Positions 6,983 through 15,356 of a stretch of DNA of 32,527 nucleotides are shown here, in pieces; within the stretch, counting starts at the first letter, position 1, and the number at the start of each line of letters is the position of its first letter. The DNA comes from Variovorax paradoxus (GTDB lineage: Bacteria; Pseudomonadota; Gammaproteobacteria; Burkholderiales; Burkholderiaceae_C), in contig NZ_JXQQ01000046.1 of NCBI RefSeq assembly GCF_000834655.1, positions 1-32,527 on the forward strand, given 5' to 3'. Position numbers and translations under genes: made by a program. The notes below the pieces were generated by a model that did not search any database, was not told the DNA's origin, and saw nothing but the letters and a program-made list of their open reading frames with translations.

Positions 6983-7968
6983 GGAGACTCCTTGTCTTGG
7001 GGTGTCGATTGTGTCCGGCTTTGCGCGGCCAGCTCGATCACTTCCCCCACCGGCTGCACGGTCACCCCGACGCTCAACGTGTGCCTTGCGCCGCCATGGA
7101 GTACGCCGCGCATCGGCGAGACATCGGAGTAGTCGCGGCCGATGGCCAGCGTCACGTAGTCCTCGCCGGGCTGGCGTCCGTTGGTGGGGTCGAAATCGGC
7201 CCAGCCACCGGCGCCCGGCGGGCCGTCCTGCTCTTCATCGCCCGCTACGTCGCTGCGGCCGGGCAGGTACACCGACACCCACGCGTGCGACGCGTCGGCG
7301 CCCACCAGGCGCGGCTGGCCGGGCGGCGGCTGCGTGAGCAGGTAGCCGCTCACGTAGCGCGCGGGCAGGCCGAGCGTGCGGAAGCACGCGATCATGATGT
7401 GCGCGAAGTCCTGGCACACGCCCTTGCGCTGGGCCAGCGCCTCGACGGCGGGGGTGTTGATCTCGGTGCTGTCGGCGTCGTAGTCGAAGTCGCGGTACAT
7501 GCGCTCGGTGAGGTCCATCGCCACGTCGAAGGTGGGGCGTCCGGGCACGAAGCTCGCGCGCGCATAGGCGGCGAAATCGCCGTGGCGCGGCACGTAGGGC
7601 GAGGGAAAGACGAATTCGGAAGCCGCGTCGAAGGTGGCGTCCTTGCGAAAGCGGAAGCGCTCGCGCACGGCCTCCCAGGGCAGCTCGCGCGCGATGGCGG
7701 GTGAGAGCACCGGAACCGAGGTCTCGACCACGCTCTCGGCGGTGACCACCAGCCGGTCGTGCGTGGCTTCGAGCGCGAAGAAGGCGCGGGTGTTGCCGTA
7801 GAGGTCGGGTAGCTCGCTGCGCTGAGCGGGCGGCGGATCGATCGCGAGCTGATGGCTCACCAGCCGCTGCGAACCGGTGGCCAGCGGCTTCAGGTGGGCC
7901 AGGTGCTGCGCCGTCTCGACCGGCGGTGCGTACTCGTAGCGGGTTTCGTGGGTGACGTGCAGCAGCAT
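6979..7968 (-). CDS. Transglutaminase-family cysteine protein
   Basis: A 329-aa protein with the bacterial transglutaminase-like N-terminal beta domain (residues 1-90, starting LLHVTHETRYEYAPPVETA) and a transglutaminase-core papain-like domain. The catalytic triad is readable: Cys185 in KGVCQDFAH, His228 in ADASHAWVSVYLP, and Asp260 in WADFDPTNG. No signal peptide is present, so it is probably cytoplasmic. Such proteins accompany circularly permuted ATP-grasp and alpha-E proteins in many bacteria, where comparative genomics (Aravind and colleagues) predicted that they cleave or transfer peptide/amide bonds in a peptide-tagging or peptide-synthesis pathway. Here the gene follows the binding-protein gene by 15 nt and overlaps RidA, so all are co-transcribed. 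Start ATG at 7968 matches the family N terminus. Confidence 0.92.
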   Translation of the reverse strand: MLLHVTHETRYEYAPPVETAQHLAHLKPLATGSQRLVSHQLAIDPPPAQRSELPDLYGNTRAFFALEATHDRLVVTAESVVETSVPVLSPAIARELPWEAVRERFRFRKDATFDAASEFVFPSPYVPRHGDFAAYARASFVPGRPTFDVAMDLTERMYRDFDYDADSTEINTPAVEALAQRKGVCQDFAHIMIACFRTLGLPARYVSGYLLTQPPPGQPRLVGADASHAWVSVYLPGRSDVAGDEEQDGPPGAGGWADFDPTNGRQPGEDYVTLAIGRDYSDVSPMRGVLHGGARHTLSVGVTVQPVGEVIELAAQSRTQSTPQDKESP

Positions 7969-7983
7969 GGCAGGGTCTTGGGG

Positions 7984-8796
7984 TTACTTCGCTTCGGTGC
8001 CGAAGTGCGAGGCGTAGATCTTCGCGTAGGTGCCGTCGGCCTTGATGTCCGCCAGGCCCTTGTCGATCTTGGCGAGAAGCTCGGCGTTGCCCTTCTTCAC
8101 CGCGATGCCGTACTGCTCGGCCGGAAAGCCCGCATCGCTCACCGTCTTGAACCCGCCGCCTGCGTTGTTGGCAAGGTAGTGCGCCACCACGCCGTTGTCG
8201 GCCACCACCGCCTGCACGCCGCCGGCTTCGAGTTCCTTCAGCGCGAGCGGGGTGGATTCGAAGCGCTTGATGGCCGTGCTCGACTTGCCCAGCAGCTTGC
8301 CCACGACTTCGTCGCCCGTCGTGCCGTTCTGCACGCCGACCTTCAGGCTCTTGATGTCGTCGAACTTCGCAACCGGCGAATCGCTCTTGACCGCGATGAG
8401 CTGCCTGGCTTCGAAGTAGGGCTGCGAGAAGTCCATGGTCTGGCGGCGCTCGTCGGTGATGGTGATCGACGACACCAGCAGGTCGCGGTCGCCCTGGTCG
8501 AGCGAATTGAAGATGCCTTCCCAAGGCGTGTTGACGAACTTCACCTCGATGCCCGCCTTCTGCGCGACGGCCTTGACCACGTCGATGTCGAAGCCCACGA
8601 CCTCGCCCTTTTCGTTCTGCGATTCGAACGGCGCGTAGGCGGCGTCGGTGCCCACGACCAGCACGCGCGCCGCGGCGGGCGCAGGCGGTGCCGAAGCGAC
8701 GCCGGGCGCAGCGGCCTCCTGCTTGCCGCAGCCGGCCAGTGCAAGGCCGGTAGCGAGTGCAGCGGCGATCAGTGTGATTCGGCGGTCGATGAGCAT
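7984..8796 (-). CDS. Amino-acid ABC-transporter substrate-binding lipoprotein
   Basis: A 270-aa type-II periplasmic binding protein of the polar/basic amino-acid family (SBP_bac_3). Residues 1-22 are a lipoprotein signal with lipobox ALAGC and acylated Cys23, followed by an Ala/Pro-rich linker. The ligand-binding domain starts VLVVGTDAAYAPFE and includes GFDIDVVKAVAQKAG, DLLVSSITITDERRQTMDFS and the domain-swap segment KVGVQNGTTGDEVVG. The ATG at 8796 has an AGGAGG Shine-Dalgarno; the longer frame to 9162 only reads through repeats. It has no permease or ATPase beside it. It sits between the ATP-grasp/alpha-E fusion (221 bp upstream) and a transglutaminase (15 nt downstream), which is unusual for a transporter component. 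Confidence 0.93.
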   Translation of the reverse strand: MLIDRRITLIAAALATGLALAGCGKQEAAAPGVASAPPAPAAARVLVVGTDAAYAPFESQNEKGEVVGFDIDVVKAVAQKAGIEVKFVNTPWEGIFNSLDQGDRDLLVSSITITDERRQTMDFSQPYFEARQLIAVKSDSPVAKFDDIKSLKVGVQNGTTGDEVVGKLLGKSSTAIKRFESTPLALKELEAGGVQAVVADNGVVAHYLANNAGGGFKTVSDAGFPAEQYGIAVKKGNAELLAKIDKGLADIKADGTYAKIYASHFGTEAK

Positions 8797-8830
8797 GTCT
8801 GCCTCCTGGATTTCATTGTGGAACGTCGCG

Positions 8831-8919
8831 GAACCGGCTTTGCCGGGCCGCAGGCGTTGCCCCCGCGAGGGGGAGTGCGAAGCGACACGAAGTGCGCGAA
8901 GCATGGGGGAGAGCCAGGT
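8831..8919 (+). repeat. R2 repeat, copy A
   Basis: About 88 bp with two internal stem-loops: CCGGC-TTT-GCCGG near the left end and CCCCC-GCGA-GGGGG in the middle, followed by a GCGAAGCGACACGAAG segment. It is nearly identical to copy B, which starts about 10 bp after this copy ends, and closely related to copies at 19027 and 28747 (inverted). It lies in the leader of the binding-protein gene. Confidence 0.85.
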
Positions 8920-8928
8920 GTTGCCGCA

Positions 8929-9018
8929 GAACCGGCTTTGCCGGGCTGCTGGCGTTGCCCCCGGCGAGGGGGGGTGCGAAGCGACACGAAGTGCGCGAAG
9001 CATGGGGGAGAGCCAGTT
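8929..9018 (+). repeat. R2 repeat, copy B (tandem)
   Basis: Direct neighbour of copy A in the same orientation, differing at only a few positions. Its right end touches the stop codon of the ATP-grasp/alpha-E fusion (9018-9020). Together the two copies fill nearly the whole 221-bp gap between the fusion gene and the binding-protein gene. Confidence 0.85.
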
Positions 9019-11774
9019 CAAGCGCCGACGGAGCGCAGGGATTCGGAGGTGAGCGTGAAGTAGCGCGTGCCGATGGCGTCCGACACATGGTAGGCGGCCG
9101 TCTCGCAGTTGGCGAGCAACTGCACCAGCGCGGGGTAGTTCGCGTCGGGCCCGGCAGCGCAAAGGTGCTCGAGCGTCCAGGTGGCCGGGTCGGGCAGTTC
9201 GTACGACAGCGCCGTGAGCTTGCCGGGCGCGCTGCCCGCGAGCCGCGCGATGCGCCCTCGCAGCGTTTGCGTCACCCAGGCGAGCGAGCGCGGGTTCTCG
9301 GCATCGAGCACCAGCAGGTCGACAAGCGTGGCGACGTCGCGGCGCTGCTGGTAGCGCGCGTGGAAGGTGATGGTGCTGTCGAACAGCGCCACCATCGCCT
9401 CGAAGCCGCTGACCTCGTGCACCGCCCCGTTGTCGAAGCCGGCTTCCAGCGCGTTCGACAGGAAGCCCAGGCGCTCGATGTGGCGGCCGATGGAGAGCAG
9501 TCGCCAGGCGTCGTCGCGCGTCATGCGGTCGGTCTGCGCGCCGGTCATCGCGGCCAGCGCGGTGCTGGCCGATTCGAGCGCGCGCAACGCGGCGCTGGCG
9601 GCAAAGCTGCCTTCGCCCGCCTGCTCGGCCGCGCGCCGGAGGAACTCGGCTTCGGCGCGCACGATCTGGTTCCAGTTGTCCTGCGAGAGCCGTTCGCGCA
9701 CCGCGGCCGCGGCCTCGCGGATGCAGCGCAGGCTATAGCCGACGCTGCCGCCCTTGTCGACGTCGCCGAGCTCGGCCACCAGCGCGCGCTCGAACACCCG
9801 GCGCGACTGCGGCGCGCTCGGCGCCTCGGCCGGCACCAGCGCATTGCGCACGGCCATGCGGTGCAGCCATTCGAGCAGCGGGCGCGAGGACTGGTCTTCG
9901 CCGCCCAGCAGGTTGAGGGTGAGGCGCGCCAGGCGCACCGCGTTCTCGGCGCGCTCGGTGTAGCGGCCGAGCCAGAACATGTTCTCTGCCGCGCGGCTGG
10001 TGACCGGCGCGCGGTGCCGCGCGAGCGAGGCCGGCGTGGCATGCGGCTGCAGCAGCGTGGTGCGATCGACCTCGCCGTGCGTCTGCACCCACACGTCGGC
10101 GCTGCTGCCGCCGCGCTGCATCGAGGCGATCTGCGCATTCGCGCCTGCGAGCCGGGCAAGCCCGCCGGGCAGCACGCGCCAGGACTGCGCGCCGTCGCTC
10201 ACCGCGAACACGCGCAGCAGCACCGCGCGCGGCGCGATATGGCCAGGGCCCAGGTCGCTCGCCCAGGTGGGCATCTGCGACAGCGGCATGTAGCTCTGCA
10301 CGGTGTGGGCGTCGCCCTCGCGCACGATGCGGCCGGCCCACTCGTCGAGCTCGCGCCGGCCGAGCTGGCTGCCGAGCACGGCGTCGAAGCTGGTCTGGCC
10401 GTCGGAGCCCGGGTAGGTGGGCTTGATGGCGCAGTCGCCCAGCTGCGGCAGCACGGCTTCGAGCGCCGCACGCTCGCCGCACCACCAGGTGGGGAGGGCC
10501 GGGAGCTTGAGCTTCTCGCCGATCAGCCGGCGCGCAAGGCCCGGCAGGAAACCGAGCAGCGCGGGCGATTCGAGGAACGCCGAGCCCGGCATGTTGGCCA
10601 CGAGCACGTTGCCGGCGCGAATCGCCTGCAGGAGCCCGGGCACGCCGAGCGTGGAATCGGGGCGCAGCTCCAGCGGGTCGAGGAACTGGTCGTCCAGCCG
10701 CTTGATGAGGCCGTGCACCGGGCGCAGGCCCTGCAAAGTCTTGAGGTAGAGGCGCTGGTCGCGCACCGTGAGGTCGTTGCCTTCGACCAGCGTCACGCCG
10801 AGATAGCGCGCGAGGTAGGCGTGCTCGAAGTAGGTCTCGTTGTACGGGCCGGGCGTGAGGAGGGCGATGTGGGGCGGCACGCCGGCCGGGCACATGCGCT
10901 GCAGGCCGTCCATCATGGCGCTGTAGGTGGCGGCCAGGCGCTGCACGTGCAGCGCCTCGAACGCCTGCGGAAACTGGCGCGTGATGGCCAGGCGGTTTTC
11001 CAGCAGGTAGCCCAGGCCCGAGGGCGCCTGGGTGCGTTGCGACACCACCCACCAGTTGCCGTCGGGGCCGCGTGCGAGGTCAAAGGCCGCGATGTGCAGC
11101 CAGGTGTCTCCCGGCGGCTTCACGCCGTGCAGCGCGCGCAGGTAGCCCGGATGGCCGCGCACCAATGCCGGCGGCAGGAGGCCTTCGCTCAGCAACTGCT
11201 GGGGGCCGTAGACGTCGGCCATCACGCGGTCGAGCACGCGCACGCGCTGCAGCACGCCGGCCTCGATCTGGCTCCAGCTCTCGGGCGAGACGATCAGCGG
11301 AAAGAGGTCGAGCGACCAGGGGCGCTGCGGTCCGTTGGCGTCGGCGTAGACGTTGTAGGTGACGCCGTTGTCGCGGATCTGCCGCTCCAGGCTGACCGCG
11401 CGGCGCGGCAGATCGTTGAAGCCGCCCGGGCCGAGCTGGTCGAAGAAAGCGTTCCAGGCGGGGGTGAGCGGCGGTTTGTCGTTGGACGACGGCTGCTGCT
11501 GGGACTGCGACTGGGACTGGGACTGCGAAGACTGGGACTGCGACTGCGACTGCGTGGCCGCCGGCCGCTCCGTTGCAGCGTCGTACAGCAGCGGGGCCGG
11601 CGCGGTGGCCGGCGCCGAGCCGCCGGCAGCGGGCCTCGCAGGCGCAGCCGCGGTGGCCTGGCCACGCAGCTCGTCGAAGTGGCCGGGCAGCGCGGCCGGT
11701 GCGAGCGCCGACGCCAGGGCCGCTGGAAACTCCAGTGCCTGGGCGTCGAACAGGGATTCGTTCAAAGGTTCCAC
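9018..11774 (-). CDS. Circularly permuted ATP-grasp / alpha-E fusion protein
   Basis: A 918-aa fusion. Residues 1-100 are a low-complexity leader with a Gln-Ser repeat tract (about 75-93). Residues 105-565 are a circularly permuted type-2 ATP-grasp domain (DUF404/407), and 592-910 an alpha-E helical domain (DUF403), which starts SRAAENMFWLGRYTERAEN. ATP-grasp enzymes join a carboxylate to an amine using ATP. Compared by eye with the unfused paralogue at 19166, the EDN before LRVPSG is SQR here, and the glycine loop KEVHGAGGYGM is KPTYPGSDGQT, so ATP or metal binding may be altered. The start is a GTG at 11774 with a weak RBS; a start further in is possible. It lies 63 nt after the DUF2126 gene and is co-transcribed with it. 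The product of the pathway is unknown. Confidence 0.9.
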   Translation of the reverse strand: MEPLNESLFDAQALEFPAALASALAPAALPGHFDELRGQATAAAPARPAAGGSAPATAPAPLLYDAATERPAATQSQSQSQSSQSQSQSQSQQQPSSNDKPPLTPAWNAFFDQLGPGGFNDLPRRAVSLERQIRDNGVTYNVYADANGPQRPWSLDLFPLIVSPESWSQIEAGVLQRVRVLDRVMADVYGPQQLLSEGLLPPALVRGHPGYLRALHGVKPPGDTWLHIAAFDLARGPDGNWWVVSQRTQAPSGLGYLLENRLAITRQFPQAFEALHVQRLAATYSAMMDGLQRMCPAGVPPHIALLTPGPYNETYFEHAYLARYLGVTLVEGNDLTVRDQRLYLKTLQGLRPVHGLIKRLDDQFLDPLELRPDSTLGVPGLLQAIRAGNVLVANMPGSAFLESPALLGFLPGLARRLIGEKLKLPALPTWWCGERAALEAVLPQLGDCAIKPTYPGSDGQTSFDAVLGSQLGRRELDEWAGRIVREGDAHTVQSYMPLSQMPTWASDLGPGHIAPRAVLLRVFAVSDGAQSWRVLPGGLARLAGANAQIASMQRGGSSADVWVQTHGEVDRTTLLQPHATPASLARHRAPVTSRAAENMFWLGRYTERAENAVRLARLTLNLLGGEDQSSRPLLEWLHRMAVRNALVPAEAPSAPQSRRVFERALVAELGDVDKGGSVGYSLRCIREAAAAVRERLSQDNWNQIVRAEAEFLRRAAEQAGEGSFAASAALRALESASTALAAMTGAQTDRMTRDDAWRLLSIGRHIERLGFLSNALEAGFDNGAVHEVSGFEAMVALFDSTITFHARYQQRRDVATLVDLLVLDAENPRSLAWVTQTLRGRIARLAGSAPGKLTALSYELPDPATWTLEHLCAAGPDANYPALVQLLANCETAAYHVSDAIGTRYFTLTSESLRSVGA
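11496..11553 (-). repeat. Simple-sequence tract encoding Gln-Ser repeats (fusion protein)
   Basis: On the minus strand this is an imperfect run of CAG/TCG/CAGTCC-type hexamers that encodes alternating Gln and Ser. It lies in the N-terminal linker before the ATP-grasp domain. Such tracts can change length by slippage. A shorter equivalent is at the C terminus of the unfused paralogue (about 20628-20659). Confidence 0.8.
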
Positions 11775-11837
11775 AGGGGGTGGATTGTCACACCGCCGTC
11801 ACGGGGTACCCGTTCGGGCGGTGTGCTGGATGTCCCC

Positions 11838-14800
11838 TCAGCGGCGCAAGTCGAGCGTGAACGGGAATTCGCGGCTGCCCGGCAGCTCGATGGTGGCCGG
11901 CGGCGTGCGCATGAGGCCGGGCGTGTGGCCCATGCGCGTGAAGCGCGAATGCCGGCGGCTCTCGGCCTCGTAGGCGTTGACCGGGAAGCTGTCGTAGTTG
12001 CGCCCGCCCGGGTGGGCCACGAAGTACTGGCAGCCGCCCAGCGAGCGCTTCATCCAGGTGTCCACCAGGTCGAAGGTCAAGGGCGCGTGGGCGCCGATGC
12101 TCGGGTGCAGGGCCGAAGGCGGGTTCCAGGCCTTGTAGCGCACGCCCGCGACAAACTCGCCGGTCACGCCCGTGGGCTGCAGCGGCAGCACCTTGCCGTT
12201 GACGGTGACGACGTGGCGGCTTTCGTTCAGGCCCGTCACGCGCACCTCGATGCGCTCGAGCGACGAATCGACGTAGCGCACCGTGCCCCCCGCCGAGCCT
12301 TCCTCGCCCATCACGTGCCACGGCTCCAGCGCGTTGCGCAGCGACAGCTCCACGCCCATCGCCTGCATCTGGCCCACGAGCGGGAAGCGGAACTCGAAGT
12401 GCGGCGCGAACCAGTCGGGATCGAACGCGAAGCCGGCCTGGCGCATCTCGCTGATGACGTCGTCGAAGTCCATCTTCACGAAGGTCGGCAGGAGGAACCG
12501 GTCGTGCAGCTCGGTGCCCCAGCGGGTGACCGGCGCCTTGTAGGGCTCGTCCCAGAAGCGGGCCACCAGCGCGCGGATCAGGAGCTGCTGCGCGATGCTC
12601 ATGCGCGCATGCGGCGGCATCTCGAAGGCGCGCAGCTCCAGGAGGCCCAGGCGGCCGGTGCTGGAGTCGGGCGAATACAGCTTGTCGATGCAGAACTCGC
12701 TGCGGTGCGTGTTGCCCGACACGTCGATCAGGATGTTGCGCAGCGTGCGGTCGACCAGCCATGCGGGCATGTTCTGGCCGTAGATCTCGCGGTTCTTGGC
12801 GATTTCCTTGAGGGCGATTTCGAGCTCGTAGACCTGGTCGTTGCGCGCCTCGTCCACGCGCGGGGCCTGGCTCGTCGGGCCGATGAACATGCCCGAGAAG
12901 AGGTAGCTCAGCGACGGATGGTTGTGCCAGTAGAGCAGGAGGCTCGCGAGCAGCTCGGGCCGGCGCAGGAACGGGCTGTCCGCCGGCGTGGCGCCGCCCA
13001 TCACGAAGTGGTTGCCGCCGCCGGTGCCGGTGTGGCGGCCGTCGGTCATGAACTTCTCTGCCGACAGGCGCGTCTCGAACGCGGCGTTGTAGAGGAACTC
13101 GGTGTGCGCGACCAGTTCCTTCCAGTTGTGGGCCGGGTGGATGTTGACCTCGATCACGCCCGGGTCGGGCGTGACGGCCAGCATCTTCAGGCGCGGATCG
13201 CGCGGCGGCGGATAGCCTTCCATCACGATGCGCATGTCCAGTTCGCGCGCGGTGGCTTCGACGGCGGCCACGAGGTCCAGGTAGTCCTCCAGGCGCGCGA
13301 GCGGCGGCATGAAGACGTAGAGCACGCCCGAGGCGCTGCCCTTCTTCTCGGCCGACGGGCCGTTGGCTCGGCGCGGGTCGCGCACTTCGACGCACAGCGC
13401 GGTGCGGGTGACCCAGTGGGCCGATTCGCCACGCAGGGGCTGGCGGGTGGCGGGCGTGGCGGTGGCGTCGTCGGCGGCACGCGCGGCGGCGGCTGCGTCG
13501 CCGCTCGCGGCATCTCCGGGGCTCTGCAGGCGCAGCGAAGCCGGAACCACGGGGGGTGTACCGAAGGTGTAGGGCACGTCGCCCAGGCTGGCGCCGCCGG
13601 CAGCGGGGGCACCCGTGCTGTAGCGCGCACGGTAGTCGGCCGCGCTCGGCAGCGCGCCGCGCGGTGCGGTCGGGTCGCGCTCGATCAGGTACGGGTAGTC
13701 GCCCTTGCTCGCCCACGGTTGCGAGTCGAGCGGCAAGCGGTAGCCCATGGGCGAATCGCCCGGAATGAGATAGAGCCGGTCGTCGCGCAGGAACCAGGGG
13801 CCGGTCTTCCAGCCGGGGCCGGCGAGCGCGGGCGCATCGGCGTTCGCATTGCCCGGCTCGATGGGCAGCATGTAGCCGATCACCGCATCGAGCTTCTGCG
13901 TGAACACGCGGCGCAGGCGCACGCGTTCGAGTTCGTCGTCGAGCTTCGACTCGAACGGGTCGACGTTCACCGGCAGGCGGCGTTCGCGCCAGAGGTAGTA
14001 GTAGGTGTCTTCGTAGCCGGGCTGGATGTAGCGCTCGGTCAGCCCGAGGTTGCCTGCCAGGGTGCTGGTGAAGCGGCGCGCATCTTCGCTCGTGTAGTGC
14101 GTGGGAAATCGCTCGTCGGCAAAGAGCGCAGGGTCGTGCCACAGCGTCTGGCCGTCGGCACGCCAGAAGATCGACAGCGCCCAGCGCGGCAGTTGCTCGC
14201 CCGGGTACCACTTGCCCTGGCCGAAATGCAGGAACCCGCCGTTGCCGTATTCGGCGCGCAGCTTGTGGACGAGTTCGGTCGCGTAGCCGCGCTTGGTGGG
14301 GCCGAGCGCGTCGGTGTTCCACTCGGGCGCGTCGCGATCGCTGGTGGCCACGTAGGTGGGCTCGCCGCCCATCGTGAGGCGCACGTCGCCGGCCTTAAGG
14401 CGCGCATCGACGGCATCGCCGAGCGTGAGCACTTCGGCCCACTGCTCTTCGGTGTAGGGCTTGGTGACGCGCGGCGATTCGTAGATGCGCGTGACCTTCA
14501 TCTCGTGGCCGAACTCGACCTCCGACTCGTCCACGCCGCCTTCGATGGGCGCCGCGCTCGAGGGCGTGGGCGTGCAGGCGAGCGGGATGTGGCCTTCGCC
14601 GGCCATGAGGCCCGAGGTGGCATCCAGGCCGATCCAGCCCGCGCCCGGCAGGAACACCTCGCACCAGGCGTGCAGGTCGGTGAAGTCGACCGTGGTGCCG
14701 CTCGGGCCGTCGAGCGCCTTCACGTCGGGCGTGAGCTGGATCAGGTAGCCAGAGACGAAGCGCGCGGCCAGGCCCATGTGGCGCAGCAACTGCACCAGCA

Positions 14801-15356
14801 GCCAGCCCGAGTCGCGGCACGAGCCGCTGCCGTTGGTGAGCGTTTCTTCCGGCGTCTGCACGCCGGGCTCCATGCGGATGAGGTAGTTGACGTCCTGCTG
14901 CACCTGCTGGTTCAGGCCCACCAGGAAGTCGATGGTGCGCTGCTCCTTGCGGTCGATCTTCTCGAGGTAGGCCTCCACCAGCGGCGTGACCGGGTCGGCC
15001 ACGAGGTAGGGCGCCAGTTCCTCGGCCTGCGAGGCGGTGTACTTGAATGGAAAGTTCTCGGCCTGCGGCTCGAGGAAGAAGTCGAAGGGGTTGTAGACCG
15101 CCATCTCGACCACGAGGTCGACGGTGACCTTGAATTCGCGTGTCTTCTCGGGGAACACCAGTCGCGCCTGGTAGTTGGCGAACGGGTCCTGCATCCAGTT
15201 GACGAAGTGCTCGGCCGGTTCGACCCGCAGCGAGTACGAAATCACGTTGCTGCGGCAATGCGGCGCGGGCCGCAAGCGCACGACCTGCGGGCCCAACTGC
15301 ACCAGGCGGTCGTATTTGTAATGGGTGACGTGGTGGAGTGCGGCGTGAATGGACAT
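11838..15356 (-). CDS. Transglutaminase + DUF2126 large protein
   Basis: A 1172-aa protein and first gene of the leftward operon. Residues 1-90 are the transglutaminase-like N-terminal domain. Residues 130-250 are the transglutaminase core with Cys180 (NGSGSCRDSGW), His229 (TDLHAWCEVF) and Asp245 (GLDATSG). From about residue 320 to the end is DUF2126, with blocks RLTMGGEPTYVATSD, a DPGVIEVNIHPAHNW segment and GTGGGNHFVMGG. To my recollection DUF2126 was assigned to the glutamine-synthetase-like carboxylate-amine ligase fold; the EVN and NH motifs fit a metal/ATP site, but I cannot verify it. An Ala-rich insertion splits the DUF2126 part at about residues 585-650. No signal peptide. It probably combines amide-bond cleavage or transfer with ligation, working with the ATP-grasp/alpha-E fusion 63 nt downstream. 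Confidence 0.92.
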   Translation of the reverse strand: MSIHAALHHVTHYKYDRLVQLGPQVVRLRPAPHCRSNVISYSLRVEPAEHFVNWMQDPFANYQARLVFPEKTREFKVTVDLVVEMAVYNPFDFFLEPQAENFPFKYTASQAEELAPYLVADPVTPLVEAYLEKIDRKEQRTIDFLVGLNQQVQQDVNYLIRMEPGVQTPEETLTNGSGSCRDSGWLLVQLLRHMGLAARFVSGYLIQLTPDVKALDGPSGTTVDFTDLHAWCEVFLPGAGWIGLDATSGLMAGEGHIPLACTPTPSSAAPIEGGVDESEVEFGHEMKVTRIYESPRVTKPYTEEQWAEVLTLGDAVDARLKAGDVRLTMGGEPTYVATSDRDAPEWNTDALGPTKRGYATELVHKLRAEYGNGGFLHFGQGKWYPGEQLPRWALSIFWRADGQTLWHDPALFADERFPTHYTSEDARRFTSTLAGNLGLTERYIQPGYEDTYYYLWRERRLPVNVDPFESKLDDELERVRLRRVFTQKLDAVIGYMLPIEPGNANADAPALAGPGWKTGPWFLRDDRLYLIPGDSPMGYRLPLDSQPWASKGDYPYLIERDPTAPRGALPSAADYRARYSTGAPAAGGASLGDVPYTFGTPPVVPASLRLQSPGDAASGDAAAAARAADDATATPATRQPLRGESAHWVTRTALCVEVRDPRRANGPSAEKKGSASGVLYVFMPPLARLEDYLDLVAAVEATARELDMRIVMEGYPPPRDPRLKMLAVTPDPGVIEVNIHPAHNWKELVAHTEFLYNAAFETRLSAEKFMTDGRHTGTGGGNHFVMGGATPADSPFLRRPELLASLLLYWHNHPSLSYLFSGMFIGPTSQAPRVDEARNDQVYELEIALKEIAKNREIYGQNMPAWLVDRTLRNILIDVSGNTHRSEFCIDKLYSPDSSTGRLGLLELRAFEMPPHARMSIAQQLLIRALVARFWDEPYKAPVTRWGTELHDRFLLPTFVKMDFDDVISEMRQAGFAFDPDWFAPHFEFRFPLVGQMQAMGVELSLRNALEPWHVMGEEGSAGGTVRYVDSSLERIEVRVTGLNESRHVVTVNGKVLPLQPTGVTGEFVAGVRYKAWNPPSALHPSIGAHAPLTFDLVDTWMKRSLGGCQYFVAHPGGRNYDSFPVNAYEAESRRHSRFTRMGHTPGLMRTPPATIELPGSREFPFTLDLRR

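Noticed and set aside
8831..9018. Possible CRISPR or tandem-repeat array
   Set aside because: Only two units with a spacer of about 10 bp, and the same unit occurs singly elsewhere in both orientations. No cas genes. It is a dispersed hairpin repeat.
8797..9162. Longer N terminus for the binding protein (392 aa)
   Set aside because: It would place the lipoprotein signal peptide in the middle of the protein, and the extra part is translated R2 repeat. AGGAGG supports ATG 8796.
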